From positions 186,001 through 250,000 of the forward strand of contig NZ_JAWDIC010000005.1 in assembly GCF_032464895.1 (NCBI RefSeq): 64,000 nt of DNA. The letters are read 5' to 3'. The notes under the pieces were generated by a model. It was not told the DNA's origin. It made no database searches and saw nothing but the letters and a program-made list of their open reading frames with translations. Both the position numbers and the translations under genes were made by a program. Below are positions 33,009 through 44,565 of the stretch, piece by piece. Source of the stretch: Phycicoccus sp. M110.8 (lineage in GTDB: Bacteria > Actinomycetota > Actinomycetes > Actinomycetales > Dermatophilaceae). Numbering within the stretch: the stretch's first letter is position 1; each line of letters opens with the position of its first letter.

Positions 33009-34222
33009 TGAGCCTTCTGGCCCAGAAGAACCCCGCCGAGGGTCCCACCGCCGGCGCCCACACCGACTCCGCCGAGGCGTTCGTCCCCGACCAGTCGCGG
33101 GCCGAGCGGAAGACGTCCTACGAGGTCGACGACTTCGCCGTCCCCGGCGGCCGCGAGGAGGAGTGGCGGTTCACCCCGGTCGACCGGCTGTCCTCGCTGT
33201 TCCAGCCCGGCGCGACCGAGGTCGACAAGCTCAGCCTGGACGTCTCGGCGCCCGAGGGCGTCACGACCGACCGGGTCGAGCCGAAGGCGACCGGAGTGCT
33301 GGTCCCCGCCGACCGCGCCGCCGCGATCGCCTGGGCCGGTGAGCCCAAGGCCACCCGCGTCAGCATCCCGGCCGAGGCCGAGCTGACCGAGCCGGTACGC
33401 ATCACCGTCGAGGCGCGCGACCTGGCCCGGGTCAACGGCCACCTGGTCGTCGAGGCCGGCCACCACTCGAAGGCGACCGTGGTGCTCACCCACCGCGGGT
33501 CCGCCGAGTGCGGCGCGGCTGTCGAGATCAAGGTGGGCGACGGTGCGGACCTCACGTTCGTCACCGTCCAGGAGTGGGACGACGACACCCTGCACGTCAC
33601 CCAGAACGACGCCCTCATCGGGCGCGACGCGCGGCTGCGGCACATCGTCGTCACGCTCGGCGGCAAGATCGTCCGCGTCTCCACCAACGCCCGGTACGCC
33701 GGGCCGGGCGGGTCCTTCGAAGGCCTCGGCGTCTACTTCGCGGACGCCGGCCAGCACCAGGAGCACCGGCTCTTCGTCGACCACGAGGCGCCGCACTGCC
33801 ACTCCAACGTCGAGTACAAGGGCGCGCTGCAGGGCGAGACCGCCCACACCGTCTGGGTCGGCGACGTCCTCATCCGCGCCAGCGCCGAGGGCACCGACAC
33901 CTACGAGCTCAACCGCAACCTCGTCCTCACCGACGGGGCCCGGGCCGACTCGGTCCCGAACCTCGAGATCGAGACCGGCGAGATCGTCGGGGCCGGCCAC
34001 GCGTCGGCGACCGGTCGCTTCGACGACGAGCAGCTGTTCTACCTGCAGGCGCGTGGCATCCCCGAGGACGTCGCCCGGCGGCTCGTGGTGCGCGGCTTCT
34101 TCGCCAGCATCGTGGCCCGCATCGGCGTGCCGGAGGTGTCCGACCACCTGATGCAGGTCATCGACGCCGAGCTCGCCGGCACCGCGCGCCCGGTCACCGC
34201 TGCCACTGGGGCCGACGCGTGA
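33008..34222 (+). CDS. sufD: Fe-S cluster assembly protein SufD
   Basis: A 404-residue SufD, partner of SufB in the SufBC2D complex and implicated in iron acquisition. PGGREEEWRFTPVDRL near residue 40 is the typical N-terminal signature. The C-terminal beta-helix shows HCHSNVEYKGALQG, containing the conserved His, and RADSVPNLEIETGEIVGAGH. Start ATG overlaps the sufB stop by one base; the stop overlaps the Rieske gene by 4. Confidence 0.96.
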   Translation: MSLLAQKNPAEGPTAGAHTDSAEAFVPDQSRAERKTSYEVDDFAVPGGREEEWRFTPVDRLSSLFQPGATEVDKLSLDVSAPEGVTTDRVEPKATGVLVPADRAAAIAWAGEPKATRVSIPAEAELTEPVRITVEARDLARVNGHLVVEAGHHSKATVVLTHRGSAECGAAVEIKVGDGADLTFVTVQEWDDDTLHVTQNDALIGRDARLRHIVVTLGGKIVRVSTNARYAGPGGSFEGLGVYFADAGQHQEHRLFVDHEAPHCHSNVEYKGALQGETAHTVWVGDVLIRASAEGTDTYELNRNLVLTDGARADSVPNLEIETGEIVGAGHASATGRFDDEQLFYLQARGIPEDVARRLVVRGFFASIVARIGVPEVSDHLMQVIDAELAGTARPVTAATGADA

Positions 34223-34578
34223 GCAGCGCCGCCGAGGTCACCGAGGCCGACGACGTCGACTACGTGCGCGTCTGCCGGGTGGACGAGCTTCCCGCCGTCG
34301 GCGCGGCCGCGGCCGACGTCTACGGCCAGCTCATGGCGATCGTGCGCACCCGCTCCGGCGAGGTCTACGCCCTCGACGACACCTGCAGCCACGCCAACGT
34401 CTCCCTCTCCGAGGGCGAGCTCGACGACCACACGCTCGAGTGCTGGCTGCACGGCTCGCGCTTCGACGTCCGCACCGGCAAGCCCTCGGGTCCGCCCGCG
34501 ACGGTCCCGGTGAACGTCTACCCCGTCAAGGTCGAGGGCGACGAGGTCTTCGTCGGCACGACCCCCCTGAACGCCTGA
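34219..34578 (+). CDS. Rieske [2Fe-2S] ferredoxin in the suf operon
   Basis: A 119-residue non-heme Rieske protein. The cluster motif is C-S-H then, 17 residues on, C-W-L-H (around residues 58-80), and the GKPSGPPA turn follows as in NirD-like and biphenyl-dioxygenase ferredoxins. It lies between sufD and sufC, overlapping sufD by 4 bases. This placement is recurrent in actinobacterial suf operons. It could deliver electrons for cluster assembly, but its partner is not known from sequence. Confidence 0.94.
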   Translation: MSSAAEVTEADDVDYVRVCRVDELPAVGAAAADVYGQLMAIVRTRSGEVYALDDTCSHANVSLSEGELDDHTLECWLHGSRFDVRTGKPSGPPATVPVNVYPVKVEGDEVFVGTTPLNA

Positions 34579-34612
34579 GCCTTCCCGAGAAGAAGAACGA
34601 GGAACACACCGC

Positions 34613-36708
<2,096 letters not shown>

Positions 36709-36709
36709 C

Positions 36710-37201
36710 GTGGACCTCTACCAGGAGCTCATCCTCGAGCACTCCAAGCGCCCGCACCACGCCGGCCTGCGCGAGCCGTTCGGCGCCGAGGTGCACCACG
36801 TCAACCCGACCTGCGGCGACGAGGTGACCCTGCGGGTCCAGGTCGACGGCGAGGGCGCCGACGCGGTGATCCGCGACGTGTCCTACGACGCGCTCGGCTG
36901 CTCGATCTCGACCGCGTCGACGAGCGTGCTCACCGACGAGGTCATCGGGCACACCGTCGCCGAGGCCATGGCGACCCACGAGGCGATGCGCACCATGCTG
37001 ACCTCCAAGGGCCAGGACCCGGGGGACGAGGACGTCATCGGTGACGGCGTCGCGTTCGCCGGCGTCTCGAAGTACCCGGCCCGCGTCAAGTGTGCTCTGC
37101 TGGGATGGATGGCCCTCACCGACGCGTTGCATCAGGCAGGGATCGACACCACCGCGGCGACGGGCCGCAGCCAGAAGGACGAGGACAAGGTAGGACGATG
37201 A
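36710..37201 (+). CDS. sufU: SufU zinc-dependent sulfurtransferase
   Basis: A 163-residue SufU that accepts persulfide from SufS. Start motif LYQELILEHSKRPHHAG; zinc and sulfur-accepting residues are seen in NPTCGDEV, ALGCSISTAS and VKCALLGW. The longer insertion between the second and third cysteine regions is typical of SufU rather than IscU. GTG at 36710 follows the sufS stop by one base. The stop overlaps the next ATG. Confidence 0.96.
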   Translation: MDLYQELILEHSKRPHHAGLREPFGAEVHHVNPTCGDEVTLRVQVDGEGADAVIRDVSYDALGCSISTASTSVLTDEVIGHTVAEAMATHEAMRTMLTSKGQDPGDEDVIGDGVAFAGVSKYPARVKCALLGWMALTDALHQAGIDTTAATGRSQKDEDKVGR

Positions 37202-37527
37202 GCGAGACCACGACCACCCAGCCGAACGTCGCGGACGTCGAGGAGGCCATGCGCGACGTCGTCGACCCCGAGCTCGGGATCAACGTCGTCGACCTCGGCC
37301 TCGTCTACGGCATCACCGTCGACGCCCAGAACCACGCCGTCCTCGACATGACCCTCACGTCGGCGGCCTGCCCGCTCACCGACGTCATCGAGGACCAGAC
37401 CGCGCAGGCGCTCGAGGGGCTCGTCGCCACTCACCGGATCAACTGGGTCTGGATGCCGCCGTGGGGCCCGGACAAGATCACCGACGACGGCCGCGAGCAG
37501 CTGCGCGCCCTCGGCTTCAACCTCTGA
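37198..37527 (+). CDS. DUF59 / SufT-like metal-sulfur cluster assembly factor
   Basis: A 109-residue MIP18/PaaD-type protein. EEAMRDVVDPELGINVVDLG is the DUF59 signature, and the single conserved cysteine is in TSAACPLTD. These small proteins help deliver clusters to target proteins in SUF-dependent bacteria (SufT). It overlaps the sufU stop by 4 bases and ends the Fe-S part of the operon. Confidence 0.94.
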   Translation: MSETTTTQPNVADVEEAMRDVVDPELGINVVDLGLVYGITVDAQNHAVLDMTLTSAACPLTDVIEDQTAQALEGLVATHRINWVWMPPWGPDKITDDGREQLRALGFNL

Positions 37528-37548
37528 CCTGCTGACCCCGGCCGCTCG

Positions 37549-38079
37549 GTGAGCACTCGCGTCGTCGAGGTCGACCCCGAGCGCCTCGAGGGCTGGCTGG
37601 AGCGCTTCGCCGCCAACAACCCCGGTCCCGACGCACCCCAGCGGGTGGTCGGGACCGAGCGGTTCGACCACCTGCCCCTGGCGGTGGTCCTCGTGCGTCG
37701 TGGTGGGTATGCCGTGGGGCTGGCCGACGGGGCCGCATACGCCGCGTCGAAGGTGGGCACCCGGCACGTCCAGTCGCGCACCTCCGCCGGCGGGTGGTCC
37801 CAGCAGCGGTTCGCCCGGCGCCGGGGCAACCAGGCGGACGAGCTCGTGCGCGCTGTGACCGACCACGCCGCCCGCCTCCTGCTCTCCCCGCGCCCGGCCG
37901 GGCTGGTCGTCGGGGGCGACAAGGCCCTCGTGCGCGACGTGCTGGCCGACCCGCGCCTGGCCGCGCTCGCCGACCTGCCGCGACGCGAGCTCTACGACCT
38001 GCCCGACCCGCGGCGGTCGGTGCTCGAGGACGCCCTGCGCCGGGGTCGCGTCGTCCGCGTCACCGTCGAGGACCGCTGA
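37549..38079 (+). CDS. Actinobacterial VLRF1-type peptidyl-tRNA hydrolase-like protein
   Basis: A 176-residue protein resembling the acVLRF1 group, bacterial relatives of the eukaryotic ribosome-rescue factor Vms1/ANKZF1. The active-site-type loop is SAGGWSQQRFARRRGNQ, with the glutamine proposed to act in peptidyl-tRNA cleavage, followed by VVGGDKALVRDVL. It is shorter than the roughly 200-residue relatives I know. GTG start 21 bases after the DUF59 gene, so probably co-transcribed with suf, although no link to Fe-S assembly is known. Confidence 0.82.
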   Translation: MSTRVVEVDPERLEGWLERFAANNPGPDAPQRVVGTERFDHLPLAVVLVRRGGYAVGLADGAAYAASKVGTRHVQSRTSAGGWSQQRFARRRGNQADELVRAVTDHAARLLLSPRPAGLVVGGDKALVRDVLADPRLAALADLPRRELYDLPDPRRSVLEDALRRGRVVRVTVEDR

Positions 38080-38094
38080 CGGTCGAGCGGGACG

Positions 38095-39024
38095 TCACTC
38101 GACCTTGTCGACGCTGAAGGTGTCGCACTGGTTGAGGTCGCCGGACGTGTAGCCGGTGGTGAACCACTTCTGACGGGCGGCGGCCGACCCGTGGGTCCAC
38201 GTCTCCGGGCTCACCTGTCCCTGCGTCTTCTGCTGGATCCGGTCGTCGCCCACCGAGGACGCCGCGGACAGCGCGTCCTTGATGTCCTTCTCGGTGAGCG
38301 GCTTGAGGAACGCCACCTGGCCACCGCTCGTGCTCTCGCCCTTGGTCTCGGTGGCGTGGTTGGCCCACACGCCGCCGAGGCAGTCGGCCATCAGCTCCAC
38401 GCGCACTCCGCCGCTCTGGGCGCCCTTGGGGTCCTGCTGGGCGCGGTCGAGCAGCCCGAGGATGTCCTGGATGTGGTGGCCGTACTCGTGGGCCACGACG
38501 TACTCCTGCGCCAGCGGGCCGCTGCTCGAGCCGAACTGGTCGGAGAGGATCTGGAAGAAGCTGGCGTCGATGTAGACCTGCTTGTCCAGCGGGCAGTAGA
38601 ACGGCCCGACCTGGTTGGAGGCGGTGCCGCAGGCGGACTGCGTGGAGCCGCTGTAGAGGATCGTCTTGGCGGGGGTGTAGTTGCGGCCGTAGCGGGGGAG
38701 CTCGCTGCTCCAGAACGCGTTGACCGAGTTGACCGTGGCGATGACGCGGCAGGTGTCGTTGCGGTTGGCGTCGGCGCCCGTCTTGCACTGGGAGAACTGC
38801 GAGGGGTCGGTCGACCCGCCGGGCTGCACCGAGCCGCCGCTGCCGTCGCTGCCCGAGCCGGGGCTGCTGGGCACCGACCCCGGGTTGATCCCGAAGATCA
38901 GCATGACGATGAGCAGGATGATGCCGCCCACGCCGCCGCCGACGACCAGGCCGCCGGGGGCGCCGCCGCCCCCGCCGCCCCCGACCTGCGAGGTGTCGAG
39001 TTTGACGTCGTCGTTGAAGCTCAT
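38095..39024 (-). CDS. Neutral zinc metallopeptidase (YpfJ/PF04228 type)
   Basis: A 309-residue membrane-anchored protein. A Gly-rich cytoplasmic N-terminus (seven consecutive glycines) precedes one transmembrane segment, GGVGGIILLIVMLIFGI, then a Ser/Gly linker and the extracellular peptidase domain. The zinc site VVAHEYGHHIQDILG is an HExxH motif with the family's following context. The last C-terminal residues contain QCDTFSVD. Physiological substrate unknown. Divergent from the ABC-F gene. Confidence 0.92.
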   Translation of the reverse strand: MSFNDDVKLDTSQVGGGGGGGAPGGLVVGGGVGGIILLIVMLIFGINPGSVPSSPGSGSDGSGGSVQPGGSTDPSQFSQCKTGADANRNDTCRVIATVNSVNAFWSSELPRYGRNYTPAKTILYSGSTQSACGTASNQVGPFYCPLDKQVYIDASFFQILSDQFGSSSGPLAQEYVVAHEYGHHIQDILGLLDRAQQDPKGAQSGGVRVELMADCLGGVWANHATETKGESTSGGQVAFLKPLTEKDIKDALSAASSVGDDRIQQKTQGQVSPETWTHGSAAARQKWFTTGYTSGDLNQCDTFSVDKVE

Positions 39025-39074
39025 CGGTCCTCCACGGCCTGTGGGCGTGTGCTCAGGGCCGGCGCACGCTCGTC

Positions 39075-39171
39075 TAGACTAGGAATCTCAGTCCCCAGTC
39101 GGCGCCCACGCAACTTCGCGGAGGGCGCCCCCTTGTGCCGCGGAGGTCGCGGCGCCTCCCCGATGTCAGGA
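39075..39171 (+). promoter_or_regulatory. Divergent promoter region and structured leader before the ABC-F gene
   Basis: The 155-base gap contains TAGACT at 39075-39080, a candidate -10. It is followed by an inverted repeat GGCGCCC (39101-39107) and GGGCGCC (39123-39129) and further GC-rich self-complementary sequence up to the AGGAG at 39169. Structured leaders ahead of antibiotic-protective ABC-F genes often work by ribosome-mediated attenuation; whether that applies here is unknown. Confidence 0.4.
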
Positions 39172-39179
39172 GCCTCGTC

Positions 39180-40781
<1,602 letters not shown>

Positions 40782-40848
40782 CCCGGAGCGGCTGCCCGAC
40801 CTCCGAAATCCTGCCGGATCGGTGGGGATTAGGGTCGGATAATGGACC

Positions 40849-40865
40849 GTTATGCGATCCATAAC
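40849..40865 (+). promoter_or_regulatory. Inverted repeat (operator candidate) before the sulfite reductase gene
   Basis: GTTATG-CGATC-CATAAC is a perfect 6-5-6 inverted repeat in an unusually AT-rich 60-base island, 21 bases before the chosen GTG start. Candidate -10 boxes just upstream are TAGGGT (40830-40835) and GATAAT (40838-40843), so a protein bound at the repeat would sit at or just after the transcript start. It is a good candidate for a sulfur-responsive repressor site for the cys operon. Confidence 0.55.
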
Positions 40866-40886
40866 CAGCGGTGCAGAATAGGTGGG

Positions 40887-42563
40887 GTGACCCAGACCCC
40901 CACCCGACCCCGCAGGCAGGCCGGCAAGGCGAGCGGCGCCTGGGCCGACGGCGACCGCACCCCGCTCAACGCCAACGAGGAGCTGAAGCAGGCCGACGAC
41001 GGCCTCAACGTGCGGGCGCGGATCGAGCAGGTCTACGCCAAGGAGGGCTTCGCCAGCATCCCCGGTGAGGACCTGCGCGGGCGGATGCGCTGGTGGGGGC
41101 TGTACACCCAGCGCAAGCCCGGCATCGACGGCGGCAGGACGGCCACCCTCGACCCGGCCGAGCTCGACGACGAGTACTTCATGCTGCGCGTCCGCAGCGA
41201 CGGCGGAGCGCTCTCCGGCGAGCAGCTGCGCACCGTCGCCGGGATCAGCAGCGAGTTCGCGCGCGACACCGCAGACATCACCGACCGCCAGAACATCCAG
41301 CTGCACTGGATCCGGGTCGAGGACGTGCCGGAGATCTGGGAGCGGCTGGAGTCCGTCGGGCTCACGACGGCCGAGGCGTGCGGGGACACCCCACGCGTCA
41401 TCCTCGGCTCGCCCGTGGCCGGCATCGCCGCCGACGAGGTGGTCGACGGAACCCCGGCCGTCGAGGAGATCCGTCGCCGGTACATCGGCAGCCCCGAGTT
41501 CTCCAACCTGCCCCGCAAGTTCAAGACCGCCATCTCGGGCAGCCCGAGCCTCGACGTCGCCCACGAGGCGAACGACGTCTCCTTCGTCGGGGTCGTCCAC
41601 CCGGAGCACGGCCCGGGGTTCGACGTCTGGGTCGGCGGTGGCCTGTCGACCAACCCGATGTTCGCCCAGCGCCTCGGCGCCTGGGTGCCGCTCGCCGACG
41701 TGCCCGAGGTGTGGAAGGGCGTCGTCTCGATCTTCCGCGACCACGGGTACCGGCGGCTGCGCAACCGCGCCCGGCTCAAGTTCCTCGTCGCCGACTGGGG
41801 CGTCGAGCGGTTCCGTGAGGTGCTCGAGCAGGAGTACCTCGGCCGCGCTCTCCTCGACGGCCCTGCGCCCGAGGCCCCCAGCGCCCACCGGCGCGACCAC
41901 GTGGGCGTGCACGCCCAGCAGGACGGTCGATTCTGGGTCGGTGTCGCCCCGCTGGCCGGCAGGGTCAGCGGGACCACGCTCGAGGCGGTTGCCGACCTCG
42001 CCGAGCGCCACGGCTCCGGGCGGGTGCGGCTCACCGCCCACCAGAAGCTGCTCGTCCTCGACGTGGAGCAGGACGAGGTGGCGGCGCTGACCGAGGGCCT
42101 GGCCGCCCTGGGGCTGCCGTCCGACCCGTCCGAGTGGCGCCGCGGCGTGATGGCCTGCACCGGCATCGAGTTCTGCAAGCTGGCCCTCGTCGAGACCAAG
42201 GGCCGCGCGAACACCGTCATCGCCGAGATGGAGCGCCGCCTGCCCGACTTCGACGTCCCGTTCACCATCCACGTCAACGGGTGCCCGAACTCCTGTGCCC
42301 GCTTCCAGGTCGCCGACCTCGGTCTCAAGGGCATGGTGCAGACCGACGAGGACGGCACCCTCGTGGAGGTCTTCCAGGTCCACCTCGGTGGCGGCCTCGG
42401 CACCGAGCCGCAGCTGGCCCGCAAGACCCGCGCGCTCAAGGTCCGTGCGCTCGACCTGCCGGACTACCTCGAGCGGCTCGCCCGCACTTTCCTCGCGCAG
42501 CGCGAGGGCGAGGAGTCCTTCGCCCACTGGGCTCACCGGGCGGACGAGGACGACCTGCGATGA
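40887..42563 (+). CDS. Ferredoxin-dependent sulfite/nitrite reductase
   Basis: A 558-residue siroheme- and [4Fe-4S]-containing reductase. The cluster cysteines are in CTGIEFCKLALVETK and VNGCPNSCARFQVADLG; the siroheme-binding Arg region is TDRQNIQLHWI. Its place before cysH, cysD, cysN and siroheme synthesis points to sulfite reduction to sulfide (SirA/NirA type) rather than nitrite reduction. GTG at 40887 gives the usual N-terminus; an ATG at 40842 would add 15 unconserved residues and would place the inverted repeat inside the gene. Confidence 0.94.
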   Translation: MTQTPTRPRRQAGKASGAWADGDRTPLNANEELKQADDGLNVRARIEQVYAKEGFASIPGEDLRGRMRWWGLYTQRKPGIDGGRTATLDPAELDDEYFMLRVRSDGGALSGEQLRTVAGISSEFARDTADITDRQNIQLHWIRVEDVPEIWERLESVGLTTAEACGDTPRVILGSPVAGIAADEVVDGTPAVEEIRRRYIGSPEFSNLPRKFKTAISGSPSLDVAHEANDVSFVGVVHPEHGPGFDVWVGGGLSTNPMFAQRLGAWVPLADVPEVWKGVVSIFRDHGYRRLRNRARLKFLVADWGVERFREVLEQEYLGRALLDGPAPEAPSAHRRDHVGVHAQQDGRFWVGVAPLAGRVSGTTLEAVADLAERHGSGRVRLTAHQKLLVLDVEQDEVAALTEGLAALGLPSDPSEWRRGVMACTGIEFCKLALVETKGRANTVIAEMERRLPDFDVPFTIHVNGCPNSCARFQVADLGLKGMVQTDEDGTLVEVFQVHLGGGLGTEPQLARKTRALKVRALDLPDYLERLARTFLAQREGEESFAHWAHRADEDDLR

Positions 42564-42763
42564 GCGACAGCCCGCGCGGGGTCGTCCGCCACTGCCCCTT
42601 CTGCGCCGAGGAGGACCTCTGGCCGGTCGAGGAGCCGTCCGGCGGCTGGGAGTGCCGGGCCTGTGCCCGCGTCTTCACCGTGCGGCTCGAGAGGGTCGAG
42701 GCGCAGCACATTCCCGGGCGGGTGGCCGAGCAGGCCGCCCTCGGACGAGAGGAGCAGTCGTGA
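42560..42763 (+). CDS. Small zinc-ribbon protein of the cys operon
   Basis: A 67-residue protein with two Cys pairs, HCPFCAEEDLW and ECRACARVF, about 16 residues apart: a rubredoxin-like zinc ribbon. It overlaps the sulfite reductase stop and the cysH start by 4 bases each, so it is made in step with them. Its function is not known to me; a redox or assembly role for the reductases is a guess. Confidence 0.85.
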   Translation: MSDSPRGVVRHCPFCAEEDLWPVEEPSGGWECRACARVFTVRLERVEAQHIPGRVAEQAALGREEQS

Positions 42764-43542
42764 GCATCGACGCAGCAGCAACCGGCGCAGCAGCAGTCAC
42801 CCGAACCCGCCGCGACCCGGCCGCGCTCGAGGCCCTCGCCCTCGAGGCGCAGCAGCGCTTCGCCGCGCTGGAGCGCGCACCGGAGCACGCGGCATACGAG
42901 GGGCGCGTGGACCTCGCCGCGCAGGCGCTGCGCTGGGCGCACGAGACCTTCGGCGAGCACCTCACCGTCGCGTCCTCGATGGGCGACGAGGTGCTCGTGC
43001 ACCTCGTCGGCACCACCCTCACCGGCGCGGACGTCTTCTTCCTCGACACCGGCTACCACTTCGTCGAGACGCTCGGCACGCGCGACGCCTACCAGGCGAT
43101 GCTGCCGATCGAGATCCGCACGATCCTGCCGCTGCTCACCGTGCCGCAGCAGGACGAGGAGTACGGGGCGAAGCTGCACGACCGCGACCCCGACGCGTGC
43201 TGCGCGATGCGCAAGGTCGAGCCGCTCAACCGCGCCCTCGAGGGCTACGAGGCGTGGGTCACCGGCATGCGGCGGGCCGACGCGCCCACCCGCACGGACA
43301 TCGACCTGGTCACCTGGGACGCCCGGCGAGGCCTCGTGAAGCTCAACCCGATCGCGGCGTGGACCGACGACGACGTCGACCGCTACGTCGCCGAGCACGG
43401 CGTCTTCCTCAACCCGCTGCGGCAGGAGGGCTACGCCTCGATCGGGTGCGCGCCCTGCACCCGGCCGGTGGCCGAGGGCGAGGACGCCCGGGCCGGGCGC
43501 TGGTCCGGCAAGGACAAGACCGAGTGCGGGCTGCACACATGA
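42760..43542 (+). CDS. cysH: Adenylylsulfate (APS) reductase, assimilatory
   Basis: A 260-residue CysH. The paired cysteines DACCAMRK and the later SIGCAPCTRP form the CC/CxxC ligand set of the [4Fe-4S] cluster, which marks APS rather than PAPS reductase. The catalytic cysteine is in the C-terminal ECGLHT. Phosphosulfate-binding SMGDEVLVH and FFLDTGYHF are also present. GTG at 42760 has AGAGGAG upstream and overlaps the zinc-ribbon gene by 4 bases. With APS as substrate, no APS kinase is needed here. Confidence 0.96.
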   Translation: MSIDAAATGAAAVTRTRRDPAALEALALEAQQRFAALERAPEHAAYEGRVDLAAQALRWAHETFGEHLTVASSMGDEVLVHLVGTTLTGADVFFLDTGYHFVETLGTRDAYQAMLPIEIRTILPLLTVPQQDEEYGAKLHDRDPDACCAMRKVEPLNRALEGYEAWVTGMRRADAPTRTDIDLVTWDARRGLVKLNPIAAWTDDDVDRYVAEHGVFLNPLRQEGYASIGCAPCTRPVAEGEDARAGRWSGKDKTECGLHT

Positions 43543-44489
43543 CCACGACCGAGACGGAAACCGTTGTGACTGCGACACTCCCGAGCACCACGCCGCTCGT
43601 CCTCGACCACCTCGACCACCTGGAGTCCGAGGCGATCCACATCTTCCGCGAGGTGGCGGGGGAGTTCGAGCGCCCCGTCATCCTCTTCAGCGGTGGCAAG
43701 GACTCGGTGGTCATGGTGCACCTGGCGATCAAGGCGTTCGCGCCGGCGCCGCTGCCCTTCGCGCTGCTGCACGTCGACACCGGGCACAACTTTCCCGAGG
43801 TGCTCGACTACCGCGACGCGACGGTGGAGCGCCTGGGCGTCCGGCTGGTCGTCGCGAAGGTGCAGGACTACATCGACGACGGCCGCCTGCGCGAGCGCCC
43901 CGACGGCACCCGGAACCCGCTGCAGACCGTCCCGCTGCTCGACGCCATCGAGGCCGGGAAGTTCGACGCGGTCTTCGGCGGTGGCCGCCGTGACGAGGAG
44001 AAGGCTCGGGCGAAGGAGCGGGTGTTCAGCCTGCGCGACGCGTTCGGTGCCTGGGACCCGCGGCGGCAGCGGCCGGAGCTCTGGGACCTCTACAACGGCC
44101 GCCACGCCCCGGGTGAGCACGTCCGCGTCTTCCCGCTCTCCAACTGGACCGAGCTCGACGTCTGGCGCTACATCGAGCGCGAGGGCATCGCCCTGCCGGA
44201 GCTGTACTACGCGCACGAGCGCGAGGTCTTCCTCCGTGACGGCATGTGGCTGACGGCCGGCGAGTGGGGTGGCCCCCGGGAGACCGAACCGGTCGAGACG
44301 CGACGGGTCCGCTACCGCACGGTCGGCGACATGAGCTGCACCGGTGCCGTGGAGTCCGACGCCGGTGACGTCGCCGGCGTCATCCTCGAGCTCGCCGCCT
44401 CGCGGCTCACCGAGCGCGGGGCGACCCGCGCCGACGACCGCCTCTCCGAGGCCGCCATGGAGGACCGCAAGAAGCAGGGGTACTTCTGA
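43539..44489 (+). CDS. cysD: Sulfate adenylyltransferase subunit 2
   Basis: A 316-residue small subunit of ATP sulfurylase. The PP-loop ATP site is ILFSGGKDSVVM; ALLHVDTGHNFPEVL, GGRRDEEKARAKER and FPLSNWTELDVWRYI are CysD signatures. The C-terminus DRKKQGYF is family-typical. It works with CysN to make APS from sulfate and ATP, the substrate of the adjacent CysH. ATG overlaps the cysH stop by 4 bases. Confidence 0.97.
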   Translation: MTTTETETVVTATLPSTTPLVLDHLDHLESEAIHIFREVAGEFERPVILFSGGKDSVVMVHLAIKAFAPAPLPFALLHVDTGHNFPEVLDYRDATVERLGVRLVVAKVQDYIDDGRLRERPDGTRNPLQTVPLLDAIEAGKFDAVFGGGRRDEEKARAKERVFSLRDAFGAWDPRRQRPELWDLYNGRHAPGEHVRVFPLSNWTELDVWRYIEREGIALPELYYAHEREVFLRDGMWLTAGEWGGPRETEPVETRRVRYRTVGDMSCTGAVESDAGDVAGVILELAASRLTERGATRADDRLSEAAMEDRKKQGYF

Positions 44490-44491
44490 AA

Positions 44492-44539
44492 TCCCCACGA
44501 AGTTCTGCGCTCGTGCCTCGCTCCGATACTTCGCGGGGG
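44492..44539 (+). other. Intercistronic stem-loop between cysD and cysN
   Basis: CCCC-A-CGAAGT (44493-44503) pairs with ACTTCG-C-GGGG (44528-44538) across a loop of about 24 bases that contains CTCGTGCCTCGCTCCG. This is the only untranslated gap in the otherwise overlapping cys operon up to the chelatase. It could be an mRNA-processing or stability element that sets the CysD:CysN ratio, or a copy of a dispersed intergenic repeat. Confidence 0.5.
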
Positions 44540-44565
44540 CCCCAGACAAGGAAGGACACTCCGTG

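Noticed and set aside
40842-40886. ATG at 40842 as start of the sulfite reductase
   Set aside because: It would add 15 residues unlike family N-termini and place the inverted repeat inside the coding region; GTG 40887 has a nearby AGG and gives the usual start.
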